Shown here: piece after piece, positions 6,602 to 13,931 of the stretch
Numbering within the stretch: the stretch's first letter is position 1
How the letters are laid out: every line of letters starts with the position of its first letter
Assembly: GCA_910587755.1 (NCBI GenBank)
Contig: CAJUNZ010000057.1
Location: 1-18,874, forward strand
Source: an uncultured Acetatifactor sp.
GTDB taxonomy: Bacteria; Bacillota; Clostridia; Lachnospirales; Lachnospiraceae
Direction: 5' to 3'
Length of the DNA: 18,874 bases
The notes under the pieces: model-generated
What the model was told of the DNA's origin: nothing
Database searches by the model: none
Seen by the model: only the letters and a program-made list of their open reading frames with translations
Made by a program: the position numbers and the translations under genes

Positions 6602-6961
6602 ATGATGGATTATGTGAATGCCTTCTGGGTGGGAGGTCTGATCTGTGCTCTGGTGCAGATTCTGATGGAGAAGACGAAAATGATGCCCGGGCGCATTATG
6701 GTGCTTCTGGTGGTGACAGGGGCGGTCATCGGCGTGTTTGGATGGTACGAGCCCTTTGCAGAATTTGCCGGGGCGGGAGCCACCGTGCCCCTGCTGGGTT
6801 TCGGCAATGTGCTTATGAAGGGTGTGAAGGAGGCCGTGGATCAGCAGGGGCTTCTGGGACTGTTTGCAGGCGGATTTAAGGCCGGGGCAGTGGGAACTTC
6901 CGCCGCCCTGATCTTCGGCTATCTGGCCAGTCTGGTGTTCAAGCCCAAGATGAAGGGGTAA
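6602..6961 (+). CDS. spoVAE: Stage V sporulation protein AE (SpoVAE)
   Basis: A 119-residue integral membrane protein. SpoVA proteins form the inner-membrane channel that moves dipicolinic acid into the forespore and out at germination. Recognisable features are the N-terminal helix around FWVGGLICALVQIL, then MMPGRIMVLLVV, the conserved YEPFAEFAGAGATVPLLGFG stretch (about 49-68), GVKEAV, and a last helix ending FKPK. Length matches the family. Two adjacent ATGs (6602 and 6605) share the AAAGGAG at 6587-6593. It follows ridA by 75 bases and stops three bases before the convergent DUF5721 gene. It stands apart from spoVAC (10358) and no spoVAD is in the window, whereas these are usually one operon. 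It is likely made in the forespore under sigma-G. Confidence 0.93.
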   Translation: MMDYVNAFWVGGLICALVQILMEKTKMMPGRIMVLLVVTGAVIGVFGWYEPFAEFAGAGATVPLLGFGNVLMKGVKEAVDQQGLLGLFAGGFKAGAVGTSAALIFGYLASLVFKPKMKG

Positions 6962-6964
6962 GGG

Positions 6965-7465
6965 TCAGAGCTCCTCATAGGGGATTTTTTTCCCGTCCAG
7001 GAATTTGCGGAGGGCTTTGTCCCAGATGGCATCGGGTTCTTTGGAGGGGACAAAGGTGTGGAAGGCGGTGCCGGAGGTGAGAATTGCTTTGGAGCCATCG
7101 TACCGGATATTCAGCACCAGGGCCTTTACCTGGGAAGGTTCCACTCCGCAGGATTCTTTCTCCAGAAGAGCGGCGGCTTTCTGGGGCATCAGGTGCAGGA
7201 CAAAGCGGAAGAAAAGGGGTGTGCGTCTGCCTTTGATCAGGTCGAAGCACAGCCCTTTTAGTTCGCTCCAGGGACGGAAATCATAGTTGTTTCCGGAATC
7301 CTCCTTCTCCTGGTCTTCGTAGAAAGCCTGGTTGATCCGCCCGTCGATGGAAAAGGTGCAGGCAGTGCCCACCACCGCCTCCTCCAAAAGAAAGGGCTCA
7401 AAGGTATCCGCCACCAGCAGGTGGTGCATAAATTGTTTCATGGAAGTAATCTGCAGTGCAATCAT
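6965..7465 (-). CDS. DUF5721 family protein
   Basis: A 166-residue soluble protein of unknown role that I recognise as DUF5721, a family of Clostridia. The typical opening MIALQITSMKQFMHHLL is present, followed by FEPFLLEEA, an aromatic and acidic middle, and KGRRTPLFFRFVLHL. No catalytic motif, signal peptide or membrane span can be seen. The start is placed at the ATG read from 7465 because the family begins MIAL. A longer frame from the ATG at 7522 would add 19 residues and has GGAG four bases ahead of it, and a TTG at 7471 is also possible. It converges on spoVAE with a three-base gap and is divergent from argG. Function unknown. Confidence 0.8.
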   Translation of the reverse strand: MIALQITSMKQFMHHLLVADTFEPFLLEEAVVGTACTFSIDGRINQAFYEDQEKEDSGNNYDFRPWSELKGLCFDLIKGRRTPLFFRFVLHLMPQKAAALLEKESCGVEPSQVKALVLNIRYDGSKAILTSGTAFHTFVPSKEPDAIWDKALRKFLDGKKIPYEEL

Positions 7466-7579
7466 GGACAATGACCAATCCCTTCTTATTTTATTCAAGC
7501 ATTTTTCGTCAATTTCTAACATTCTGCTCCATGCTCATGGAAAGATTATACCAGAAGATTCGGAAATGGTCAATTACGC

Positions 7580-7608
7580 TTGCTTTTCAGTCAGGAATGT
7601 TGTATAGT
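7580..7608 (+). promoter_or_regulatory. Promoter of argG
   Basis: TTGCTT (7580-7585) and TATAGT (7603-7608) are spaced by 17 bases, giving a leader of about 45 bases to the argG start. I see no T-box specifier hairpin or long leader, so control by an arginine repressor at this promoter is more likely than attenuation, but no clear ARG box was identified. Confidence 0.55.
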
Positions 7609-7660
7609 TGGTAGGAAAAAGCTGTAGAAATTTATCGCTGAATGTGGAGGAAGAGGATTT

Positions 7661-8884
7661 ATGAAGGAAAAAGTAGTTCTGGCATATTCAGGCGGACTGG
7701 ATACCACCGCCATCATCCCCTGGCTGAAGGAGAATTTCGACTATGAGGTTATCTGTGTCTGTGTGGACTGCGGGCAGGAGGAAGAGCTGGACGGGCTGGA
7801 GGAGCGGGCTATATCCTGCGGGGCTTCCAAGCTCTATATTGAGGATGTCACAGACGAGTTCTGCGATGAGTATGTGGTACCCTGTGTCCAGGCAGGGGCT
7901 GTGTATGAGAATAAATATCTCCTGGGGACTTCCATGGCCAGGCCTTTGATTGCCAAAAAACTGGTAGAGATTGCCAGAAAGGAGAATGCTGCGGCCATCT
8001 GCCATGGCGCCACAGGAAAGGGAAACGATCAGATCCGCTTTGAACTGGGCATAAAGGCACTGGCCCCGGATCTGAGGATTATCGCCGCATGGCGCAGTGA
8101 CAAGTGGACCATGGATTCCAGGGAGTCGGAGATCGCATACTGCAGAGAACATGGGATCACCCTTCCTTTCTCCGCGGACTCCTCTTACAGCCGTGACCGC
8201 AATCTCTGGCACATCAGCCATGAGGGTCTGGAGCTGGAGGACCCTGCCAATGAGCCCAATTACGAGCATCTGCTTGTGCTGGGCACCACCCCTGAGAAGG
8301 CTCCGGAAGAAGGAGAGTATGTTACCATGACCTTTGAGAAGGGCGTGCCCACTTCTGTCAATGGAAAGAGCATGAAGGTATCCGACATTATCCGCACCCT
8401 CAACCAGATGGGGGGAAGGCACGGTATTGGCATTGTGGACATAGTGGAAAATCGGGTGGTGGGCATGAAGTCCCGGGGAGTCTATGAGACGCCGGGAGGA
8501 ACCATTCTGATGGAGGCTCACCAGCAGCTGGAGGAGCTGATTCTGGACAGGGATACTTATGCCATGAAAAAGGAGATGGGCGGCCGTTTCGCAAGTCTGG
8601 TATACGAGGGAAAATGGTTTACTCCCCTGCGTCAGGCCCAGCAGGCTTTCATTGAGGAAACTCAGAAATATGTCACAGGAGAGGTAAAGTTTAAGCTGTA
8701 CAAGGGGAATATTATCAAGGCGGGCACCACTTCCCCTTATACGCTCTACAATGAGAGCATCGCTTCCTTTACCACCGGCGATCTGTACGACCACCATGAC
8801 GCAGAGGGCTTTATCAATCTCTTCGGCCTCTCCTGCAAGGTGCGTGCCATGAAGATGGCCCAGCAGAAGGAGACCATGTTCTAA
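7661..8884 (+). CDS. argG: Argininosuccinate synthase
   Basis: A 407-residue enzyme of normal length. It joins citrulline and aspartate using ATP to give argininosuccinate, the next-to-last step of arginine synthesis, in the cytoplasm as a tetramer. The P-loop-type motif AYSGGLDTT is at residues 8-16 and GATGKGND, which contacts ATP and aspartate, is at 116-123. DSSYSRDRNLWHISHEG and KYVTGEVKFKLYKGN are further conserved blocks. The start ATG at 7661 follows GGAGGAAGAGG. No argH or other arginine gene adjoins it here; the next gene starts directly after its stop codon. The assignment is secure. Confidence 0.97.
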   Translation: MKEKVVLAYSGGLDTTAIIPWLKENFDYEVICVCVDCGQEEELDGLEERAISCGASKLYIEDVTDEFCDEYVVPCVQAGAVYENKYLLGTSMARPLIAKKLVEIARKENAAAICHGATGKGNDQIRFELGIKALAPDLRIIAAWRSDKWTMDSRESEIAYCREHGITLPFSADSSYSRDRNLWHISHEGLELEDPANEPNYEHLLVLGTTPEKAPEEGEYVTMTFEKGVPTSVNGKSMKVSDIIRTLNQMGGRHGIGIVDIVENRVVGMKSRGVYETPGGTILMEAHQQLEELILDRDTYAMKKEMGGRFASLVYEGKWFTPLRQAQQAFIEETQKYVTGEVKFKLYKGNIIKAGTTSPYTLYNESIASFTTGDLYDHHDAEGFINLFGLSCKVRAMKMAQQKETMF

Positions 8885-9148
8885 ATGGGGGTTGCAGCGG
8901 CCTATCTGGTCTTGATCAATGCCGTGGGCTTTGTGCTTATGGGAGTGGACAAAAAAAGAGCCATCCGGGGTGCCTGGCGCATCTCGGAGGCTACGCTTTT
9001 TCTCACCGCTTTCCTGGGGGGCGCCTTGGGGTGCACCCTGGGAATGCGGCATTTTCGTCATAAGACTAAGCATTGGTATTTTAAGTATGGCATGCCCGCC
9101 ATTTTCGTCTTTGAGCTTTTAATCTTTCTGATTCTGATGAATATCTGA
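8885..9148 (+). CDS. DUF1294 small membrane protein
   Basis: An 87-residue protein with hydrophobic stretches near residues 4-20, 37-55 and 69-86, and the DUF1294 pattern: FVLMGVDKKRAIRGAWRISE, LGGALGCTLGM, then FRHKTKHWYFKYG. The family is found across bacteria and its function is not known. The ATG follows the argG stop codon with no gap. The nearest ribosome binding site is AAGGAG at 8867-8872 inside argG, so translation is probably coupled to argG. It ends 52 bases before the convergent DegV gene. Family assignment is good; role unknown, and a link to arginine metabolism is not supported by anything beyond position. Confidence 0.88.
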   Translation: MGVAAAYLVLINAVGFVLMGVDKKRAIRGAWRISEATLFLTAFLGGALGCTLGMRHFRHKTKHWYFKYGMPAIFVFELLIFLILMNI

Positions 9149-9200
9149 AATGTTTTGTGCCTTCTGGGTTTTAAGAGGGGGAACTGCCCTCTGGCAGGAC

Positions 9201-10037
9201 TCAGAGGGTGACAATTACTCCGCCGTCGTTGGCATACATACTGCTGACTCCTCTGGTATTCATAATGATGCATTCGCGGAAGGAAGCCCGGGCCAGAATC
9301 AGGTCTCTGACCAGTTCCGCCCGTTGGGGAGCGTTGCAGTGGGTGATGACCAGTCTTTTTTCCGGAGTGTTCCGGGCCTCGGAGGCGGCCAGCTCCGCCA
9401 GCTTGCCCAGGGCTTTTTTGATTCCGATGGCCTGGCCTTTCTGGATGATTTCCCCCTTGTCAGCGCCCATGACGGGCTTAATGTTCAGGGTGGAGGCCAC
9501 AAGGGCTTTCACACCGGTCAGCCTTCCGTTTTTGCGCAGTGTCTCCAGGTTGTCCAGAACAAAGTAGGTGTTCAGCTCGTCGCGGAACTGCTCTATCCGG
9601 GCGGTGATCTCCTCAAAGGGCAGACCTTCTTCTTCAAGTTCCGCCAGTTTCAGGGCGATCTGTGTCTCTCCGCCGCTGGCAGACTGGGAATTTATCACAT
9701 GGATCTGTTTGGAGCCATATTTTTCCAGGTAAAGTTTTCTCCCCAGCTCCGCACTGTTGTAACTTCCGCTCAGGGGGGCGGAGAGGGTTACGATATAGAC
9801 ATGGTCCACAGGGGCCATGCAGCTTTCCATAAAGCGCTCCGGGGAAGGGCAGGAGGACTTGGGGCATGTGGGGCATTCCGCTACTTTTTGCAGGAACTCC
9901 GCCTGGTTAAAATTGTCGTCGTCCAGGATCTGATAGTCTCCCACTTCCAGGCCAAGGGGTACCCGTTCAAATCTTTCGTCTCCAAGCAGGTTTTCCGGAA
10001 GTTCCCCGCAGCTGTCCAGTATAATCTTGTAACTCAT
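9201..10037 (-). CDS. DegV family fatty-acid-binding protein
   Basis: A 278-residue cytoplasmic protein of the DegV family. These bind a single fatty acid chain; some (FakB) present it to the fatty acid kinase FakA for phospholipid synthesis. Family marks are IILDSCGELP (5-14), VTLSAPLSGSY (83-93), ETLRKNGRLTG near residue 190, LNIKPV shortly after, and a glycine-rich end. The start is the ATG at 10037 because AGGAG lies eight bases upstream on this strand; 18 more codons are open upstream but lack a site. An unusual cysteine cluster (C55, C58, C63, C73) replaces the more usual polar residues around the PSPERF loop. No fakA gene is in the window. It converges on the DUF1294 gene. Lipid binding is family knowledge; the ligand is unknown. 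Confidence 0.9.
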   Translation of the reverse strand: MSYKIILDSCGELPENLLGDERFERVPLGLEVGDYQILDDDNFNQAEFLQKVAECPTCPKSSCPSPERFMESCMAPVDHVYIVTLSAPLSGSYNSAELGRKLYLEKYGSKQIHVINSQSASGGETQIALKLAELEEEGLPFEEITARIEQFRDELNTYFVLDNLETLRKNGRLTGVKALVASTLNIKPVMGADKGEIIQKGQAIGIKKALGKLAELAASEARNTPEKRLVITHCNAPQRAELVRDLILARASFRECIIMNTRGVSSMYANDGGVIVTL

Positions 10038-10357
10038 AGTGTTGGCTCCTATCCATATATTTTTCAGGAATTGTCGTAAAAACTCATACAACTATTTTGA
10101 AACCTTTGTCATATAGTTTTCATTACCACATATCATAATATCATAGCATATGTTCTGCTCGGATGTAAAGTATAATATTGGCAGAAAGTTATTTTTTTAT
10201 GCTTCGGAAGTTTGTAGTGTTGCTTTGAACCTGGGTTTTGCAGAAATTTCCATTTCAGAATGGTATAAGAAAAGACTATGGTCCGCAAAATAGGAGTAAA
10301 GAAGGTACGGGCAGGATACTATGGTACAATAAATTTATGGTAATGAGGTATGAAAAC
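10038..10357. other. AT-rich divergent intergenic region between degV-like gene and spoVAC
   Basis: No gene is visible. The left half is very AT-rich and must hold the degV-like promoter on the minus strand, but no convincing -35/-10 pair was found. A TATAAT at 10171-10176 on the plus strand lacks a good -35. GATACTA at 10315-10321 lies within GGCAGGATACTATGG, the block shared with the spoVAE upstream region, and is the best candidate for the spoVAC -10 element. Confidence 0.5.
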
Positions 10358-10825
10358 ATGGATGGGATTAACAAGGAAAAAGCACAGCAGGAATATGAGC
10401 AGTATGTGAAGGAGGTGACTCCCACACACAATCTGTGGCTTCAGATGGCTAAAGCATTTGTCACCGGCGGGATTATCTGCTGCATCGGCCAGGGGATCTT
10501 GAACTATGGGGCCAGTCAGGGGCTGGACAAGCAGACAGCCGGAAGTTGGTGCTCACTGCTTCTGGTGCTGCTGTCGGTGCTGCTGACCGGTTTCGGGCTG
10601 TACCATAAGATTGTCAAATGGGGCGGTGCTGGGGCTCTGGTGCCCATCACCGGCTTCGCCAACAGCGTGGCGGCCCCTGCCATTGAGTATAAAGCGGAGG
10701 GACAGGTCTTTGGAATCGGGTGTAAGATTTTTACCATTGCCGGGCCGGTGATCCTGTATGGGATATTTTCCAGCTGGGTGCTGGGGATGATTTACTGGAT
10801 CTTGAAACAGATGGGAATATGCTAA
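10358..10825 (+). CDS. spoVAC: Stage V sporulation protein AC (SpoVAC)
   Basis: A 155-residue membrane protein, close to the usual 150. SpoVAC is a channel component for dipicolinic acid movement across the spore inner membrane and can act as a mechanosensitive channel. Visible marks are YVKEVTPTHNL near the N-terminus, AFVTGGIICCIGQ (about 30-42), then GFGLYHKIVKWGGAGALVPITGFANSV spread over the middle, and AEGQVFGIGCKIFTIAGPVILYG. Four or more hydrophobic segments are seen. The start chosen is the ATG at 10358, with GAGGT eight bases upstream; ATGs at 10337 and 10343 are open but lack a site. SpoVAD, normally next, is absent: about 450 bases of non-coding DNA follow. Shares an upstream block with spoVAE. 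Confidence 0.93.
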   Translation: MDGINKEKAQQEYEQYVKEVTPTHNLWLQMAKAFVTGGIICCIGQGILNYGASQGLDKQTAGSWCSLLLVLLSVLLTGFGLYHKIVKWGGAGALVPITGFANSVAAPAIEYKAEGQVFGIGCKIFTIAGPVILYGIFSSWVLGMIYWILKQMGIC

Positions 10826-11230
10826 AGAGTGGAACTGTGTATGGCTGGAAAAGCAGCTGACAGTTTTGATTTCTGTTGATACAGGGTGGGGCTTGTCCCG
10901 GGGATATTTGCTTTACAGGTGTCCTCGGGGCTTTTCATTCAGATGGGGAAATACTCTTAAACTATGATATGTGAGCAGAGGAGGGCTTGTCCATTAGCCT
11001 GACCGCACCGTTATTCTCCAGATGGAAGAGGGAATGTGGACAGTCGTCAATGAGGAGTATCGACAAGAATATATTTGGCAGAGATGTATGCAGGGATGTA
11101 TAAAGATGATTTGCCTGGGCCATAATAGGTACTGGGCCGTGTGAAAGAAGTTTCCGTGTATGCCGCCCCTGGGACGGGATACACAGCCGGATAACCAATA
11201 AGGTCGAAAGAAAAAAGGTGAATTTTCCTG
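10826..11230 (+). other. Non-coding stretch between spoVAC and the tRNA-Asn promoter
   Basis: No gene could be supported. The longest meaningful-looking frame is a 40-codon run from the ATG at 11022 with no ribosome binding site and no recognisable family. No clear rho-independent terminator was found after spoVAC. The stretch may contain decayed sequence, as would fit a tRNA site with a history of integration. Confidence 0.5.
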
Positions 11231-11259
11231 TTGACATACGGAAGAAAAGGAGTTATAAT
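11231..11259 (+). promoter_or_regulatory. Consensus promoter of the tRNA-Asn locus
   Basis: TTGACA (11231-11236) and TATAAT (11254-11259) are both perfect and 17 bases apart, as expected for a strong stable-RNA promoter. Transcription should start near 11266, just before the tRNA-Asn fragment and about 115 bases before the intact tRNA. Confidence 0.85.
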
Positions 11260-11277
11260 GTCTTCAGTTTAAAATAA

Positions 11278-11300
11278 TCCTCGATAGCTCAATGGTAGAG
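11278..11300 (+). pseudogene. Truncated tRNA-Asn (5' acceptor strand and D arm only)
   Basis: These 23 bases are identical to the first 23 bases of the intact tRNA-Asn at 11383: acceptor strand TCCTCGA, TA, and D arm GCTCAATGGTAGAG. After it the sequence is unrelated, with no Asn anticodon, T arm or 3' acceptor strand. It sits at the normal distance from the strong promoter, so it may be the original gene position, broken by a partial duplication or a recombination event. Confidence 0.8.
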
Positions 11301-11382
11301 TAGCCCATGTGGTTACATACCGGAAAAAGCTATACAGGATAACCAAAAATCAATCTGCGAATTTGTGCAGGTTGCATAATAT

Positions 11383-11454
11383 TCCTCGATAGCTCAATGG
11401 TAGAGCACTCGGCTGTTAACCGAGTTGTTGTAGGTTCGAGCCCTACTCGGGGAG
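11383..11454 (+). tRNA. tRNA-Asn (anticodon GUU)
   Basis: A full cloverleaf: acceptor TCCTCGA (11383-11389) with TCGGGGA (11447-11453), one G-U; D arm GCTC/GAGC; anticodon arm ACTCG-GCTGTTAAC-CGAGT region with anticodon GTT; T arm GTAGG-TTCGAGC-CCTAC; discriminator G11454. CCA is not encoded and must be added by nucleotidyltransferase. tRNA-Asn 3' ends are common sites for integrating elements, and element-like genes begin shortly after it. Confidence 0.97.
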
Positions 11455-11464
11455 TTAGGGAAAG

Positions 11465-11494
11465 CCCGTAAACATCAGTGTTTGCGGGTTTTTT
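11465..11494 (+). terminator. Rho-independent terminator after tRNA-Asn
   Basis: CCCGTAAAC (11465-11473) and GTTTGCGGG (11480-11488) form a 9-bp stem with one G-U around a 6-base loop, followed by six T residues. Position 11 bases after the tRNA fits its terminator. Confidence 0.9.
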
Positions 11495-11617
11495 CGTGGG
11501 CAAAAAATGTTTTGGAACGGGACAAAATAGTGCGCATGGCTGCATAAGGAAGCATGTGAGTGATAACCGAAAGTAACTGAAAAACAAACCGGAACTGCGT
11601 TGTCTGATGAGTTATGG

Positions 11618-11670
11618 CTGCCGTTTCCCTGGTTTCAGGGGGACGGCGGTGCGCAGGGTGCAAACGGCAG
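11618..11670 (+). promoter_or_regulatory. Leader with two mutually exclusive hairpins before the DUF5348-parAB genes
   Basis: Segment 11618-11631 (CTGCCGTTTCCCTG) can pair with 11636-11649 to give a 14-base-pair hairpin with a GTTT loop and a few G-U pairs. Its first nine bases are also perfectly complementary to AAACGGCAG (11662-11670). The two structures cannot form together. A short hairpin GGGGA/TCCCC (11683-11697) follows. This arrangement, about 100 bases ahead of the operon, could be an attenuator or antisense-type control. Confidence 0.35.
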
Positions 11671-11764
11671 TGCTTAAGGTTTGGGGAAGAAGTCCCCCGA
11701 GACTGCTGCAGAGTTTTCAAATGAACAGGGGCAGCATCGGGAAGAGAACAGGAGGAGAAACCAC

Positions 11765-12211
11765 ATGAAAGACCTGAAAAAAATGCTGGAGGAAACGAAC
11801 GGGCTGTATTGTAAGATCGACAGCATACTGAAATCGTCCACTTATGACGATTGTGATGACCTGAGCGGTCTGGATATTGATTACAGGGATGGCGAGCAGC
11901 TTTTTCTTCTGGAGGAACTGCAGGCCATTATGCGTAACCTGGATGAAGTGAGGGGCAGGCTTATATATTTGTCACTTCCGGTTCGTGAGGTGAGCCGTCT
12001 GCATAAGAATGAATCCGGGAGATATGAGACGGATGGAGGGCATTATTATACCTGCGGAAGCCCCATTGAGGCCCTGGTGGAGGACGGGTACCGTGAAGTG
12101 CCGTACTGGGTGTGGACCAGGCTGGAGCATAATGAAAAAGACTATTACCTGGTTGGCTACGGAAATGTAGATATGGGTGGCCTGACCGTCCGTGTCAGAG
12201 GGGAGGTGTGA
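11765..12211 (+). CDS. DUF5348 domain protein
   Basis: A 148-residue soluble acidic protein. The N-terminal half is helical (LKKMLEETNGLYCKIDSIL and LEELQAIMRNLDEVRGRL, likely coiled). The C-terminal half (about 80-148) has the DUF5348 pattern: ESGRYETDGGHYYTCGSPIE, then WVWTRLEHNEKDYYLVGYGN and GLTVRVRG. The role of DUF5348 is unknown; the domain is common in conjugative and integrative elements of Firmicutes. The ATG at 11765 follows GGAGGAG at 11751-11757, and the frame is open upstream without a better site. Its end almost touches the parA start (ribosome binding site GGGGAGG lies inside this gene), so it is probably the first gene of a DUF5348-parA-parB operon. Confidence 0.82.
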   Translation: MKDLKKMLEETNGLYCKIDSILKSSTYDDCDDLSGLDIDYRDGEQLFLLEELQAIMRNLDEVRGRLIYLSLPVREVSRLHKNESGRYETDGGHYYTCGSPIEALVEDGYREVPYWVWTRLEHNEKDYYLVGYGNVDMGGLTVRVRGEV

Positions 12212-12213
12212 AT

Positions 12214-12996
12214 ATGGCAGCGACTGTGTATGCAGTATGTAACCAGAAAGGCGGATGCGCCAAAACCGTCACAAGTGTCAGTTTTGGCATAGGGCTTGCC
12301 CGTGAGGGAAGGAAAGTGCTCCTGATCGACATGGACGCCCAGGGTTCTATGACAGCAAGCCTGGGGTACCAACAGCCGGACAGGCTTGAGGTCACGCTGG
12401 CCGACATACTGGGCGGCATCATCAATGATACCCCCCTGCCGGAGGGTTACGGAATCCTCCGGCATGAGGAAGGGGTGGACCTGATCCCGGCCAACATAGA
12501 ACTGTCGGGCATGGAAGTCACACTGGTAAACACCATGAGCCGGGAGACGGTTCTGCGGGAGTTCCTGAAGCTGATGCGGGATTCCTATGATGCAATAGTC
12601 CTGGATACCATGCCGTCTCTGGGGATGCTGACCATCAATGCCCTTGCGGCTGCGGATCAGGTGATCATTCCCTGTGCCAGCCAATACCTCTCGATCAAGG
12701 GACTGGAGCAGCTCCTTCGGACGATTGCAAAGGTGCGCCGCCAGATCAATCCAGGGCTTTCTGTTTCCGGGATTCTTGTGACCATGGCGGACATGCGGAC
12801 AAACTATGCGAAGGACATTGTGGAGATCATGCACAATACCTATGATGGGAAGCTGCGGGTTTTTGACAGCATCATTCCCATGTCGGTGCGGGTGGCGGAG
12901 ACCAGTGCGGAGGGGAAGAGCATCTACCGGCACGACCCGTCCGGGAAAGCGGCTGCGGCCTATCTGGCATTTACCAGGGAGGTGACGGGATCATGA
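12214..12996 (+). CDS. ParA family partition ATPase
   Basis: A 260-residue protein. ParA ATPases bind DNA non-specifically when ATP-bound and, with ParB, position plasmids, excised elements or chromosomes. The deviant Walker A is QKGGCAKTVT (11-20) with the signature lysine K12 and catalytic K17; Walker A' DMDAQG is at 39-44; Walker B is IVLDTMPSLG with D131. There is no N-terminal DNA-binding extension, so it is of the short type. The start chosen is the ATG at 12214, seven bases after GGGGAGG; a GTG at 12208, overlapping the previous stop, is too close to that site. The parB start overlaps its stop codon. Element maintenance is the likely role. Confidence 0.93.
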   Translation: MAATVYAVCNQKGGCAKTVTSVSFGIGLAREGRKVLLIDMDAQGSMTASLGYQQPDRLEVTLADILGGIINDTPLPEGYGILRHEEGVDLIPANIELSGMEVTLVNTMSRETVLREFLKLMRDSYDAIVLDTMPSLGMLTINALAAADQVIIPCASQYLSIKGLEQLLRTIAKVRRQINPGLSVSGILVTMADMRTNYAKDIVEIMHNTYDGKLRVFDSIIPMSVRVAETSAEGKSIYRHDPSGKAAAAYLAFTREVTGS

Positions 12997-13910
12997 AGAG
13001 CAGTGCAAGGAATATCCAGATGACTTCTTATGACGATCTGTTTTCCGTGGGTGATGTCGCCGGGACGACAGGGGAAAAGGTGCAGGAGATTGCCCTGGGG
13101 GAGCTTTTCCCCTTTAAGGGGCACCCCTTCAAGGTGCTAGACGATGAAGCCATGGAGGAAATGGTGGAGAGCATCAGGCTCCATGGAGTGCTTGTCCCCG
13201 GAATTGCCCGTCCCCGCGCAGAGGGCGGCTATGAACTGCTTGCAGGGCACCGGCGCAGGCATGCCCTGGAGCTGGCGGGGGAAACCATGATGCCGGTGAT
13301 TATCCGTGAACTGGATGATGATGAATCAACGCTGTTCATGGTTGACAGCAACCTGCAGAGGGAGAACCTGCTTCCCAGTGAGAAAGCATGGGCTTACAAG
13401 ATGAAGCTGGAGGCAATCAGACGGAAGGCGGGGAGACCGGGGAAAAATAATTCTCGCCAAGTTGGCGAGAATTACAGTGTTGACATTCTGAGTGAAAACT
13501 CCAATGACAGCGCCCGCAACATCCACCGTTTTATCCGCCTGACGGAACTTCTGGGAGACCTTCTCCAGATGGTGGATGACAGAAAAATCCCATTCAATAC
13601 TGCAGTGGAACTGTCATATCTGGCGAGTGAGGAACAGAGGGAGCTTCTGAGTTTTATGGGGGAATTATCTGTTGTGCCGTCCCTGGAACAGGCAAGACGG
13701 CTGAAAAAATACAGCCAGGAGGGAAAGCTGAACCGGGATGTAATGGATGCAATCCTTACAGAGGAACGGGCGGCGCCTGTACAGGTGACACTGAAAAAGG
13801 AAAAACTGAAACAGTATTTTCCCCGGTCATATACTCAGGCGCAGATGGAGGAGGTCATTTTCTCTCTTCTGGAGATGTGGAAAAAGGACAATAAGGATGT
13901 AACAGAATAA
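12993..13910 (+). CDS. ParB/Spo0J-type partition protein
   Basis: A 305-residue DNA-binding protein. The ParB N-terminal domain (about 30-120) includes LFPFKGHPFKVLDDEAM, the VPGIARPRAEGGYELLAGHRRRHAL region with GHRR at 85-88 (the CTP-binding box in this family), and VDSNLQRENLLPSEKAWAYKMKLEA, which leads into the helix-turn-helix region (about 120-220). The C-terminal part is charged and helical and ends with an MEEVIFSLLEMWKK segment that may dimerise. ATG overlaps the parA stop (ATGA), with AGGGAGGTGA upstream, so the two are translationally coupled. A perfect 27-base palindrome lies within the gene at codons 152-160. A strong terminator follows. Binding site (parS) not known. Confidence 0.92.
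   Translation: MKSSARNIQMTSYDDLFSVGDVAGTTGEKVQEIALGELFPFKGHPFKVLDDEAMEEMVESIRLHGVLVPGIARPRAEGGYELLAGHRRRHALELAGETMMPVIIRELDDDESTLFMVDSNLQRENLLPSEKAWAYKMKLEAIRRKAGRPGKNNSRQVGENYSVDILSENSNDSARNIHRFIRLTELLGDLLQMVDDRKIPFNTAVELSYLASEEQRELLSFMGELSVVPSLEQARRLKKYSQEGKLNRDVMDAILTEERAAPVQVTLKKEKLKQYFPRSYTQAQMEEVIFSLLEMWKKDNKDVTE
13448..13474. repeat. Perfect 27-bp palindrome inside parB, possible parS or operator
   Basis: TAATTCTCGCCAA (13448-13460) and TTGGCGAGAATTA (13462-13474) are perfect 13-bp inverted arms around a single G. It falls in the linker between the N-terminal and helix-turn-helix regions of ParB. Such a long exact dyad in a coding sequence is unlikely by chance, and partition sites often lie in or beside parAB. 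Confidence 0.6.
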
Positions 13911-13931
13911 ATATGCTACGGACAGTGCCGC

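Noticed and set aside
7688..9073. A long minus-strand frame of 461 codons
   Set aside because: It is antisense to argG and DUF1294, both certain, and shows no protein family features.
9150..10079. A long plus-strand frame of 309 codons
   Set aside because: It is the mirror of the DegV gene, which has the correct family motifs and a good ribosome binding site on the other strand.
11022..11144. A 40-codon frame between spoVAC and the tRNA
   Set aside because: No ribosome binding site and no similarity I can recognise.
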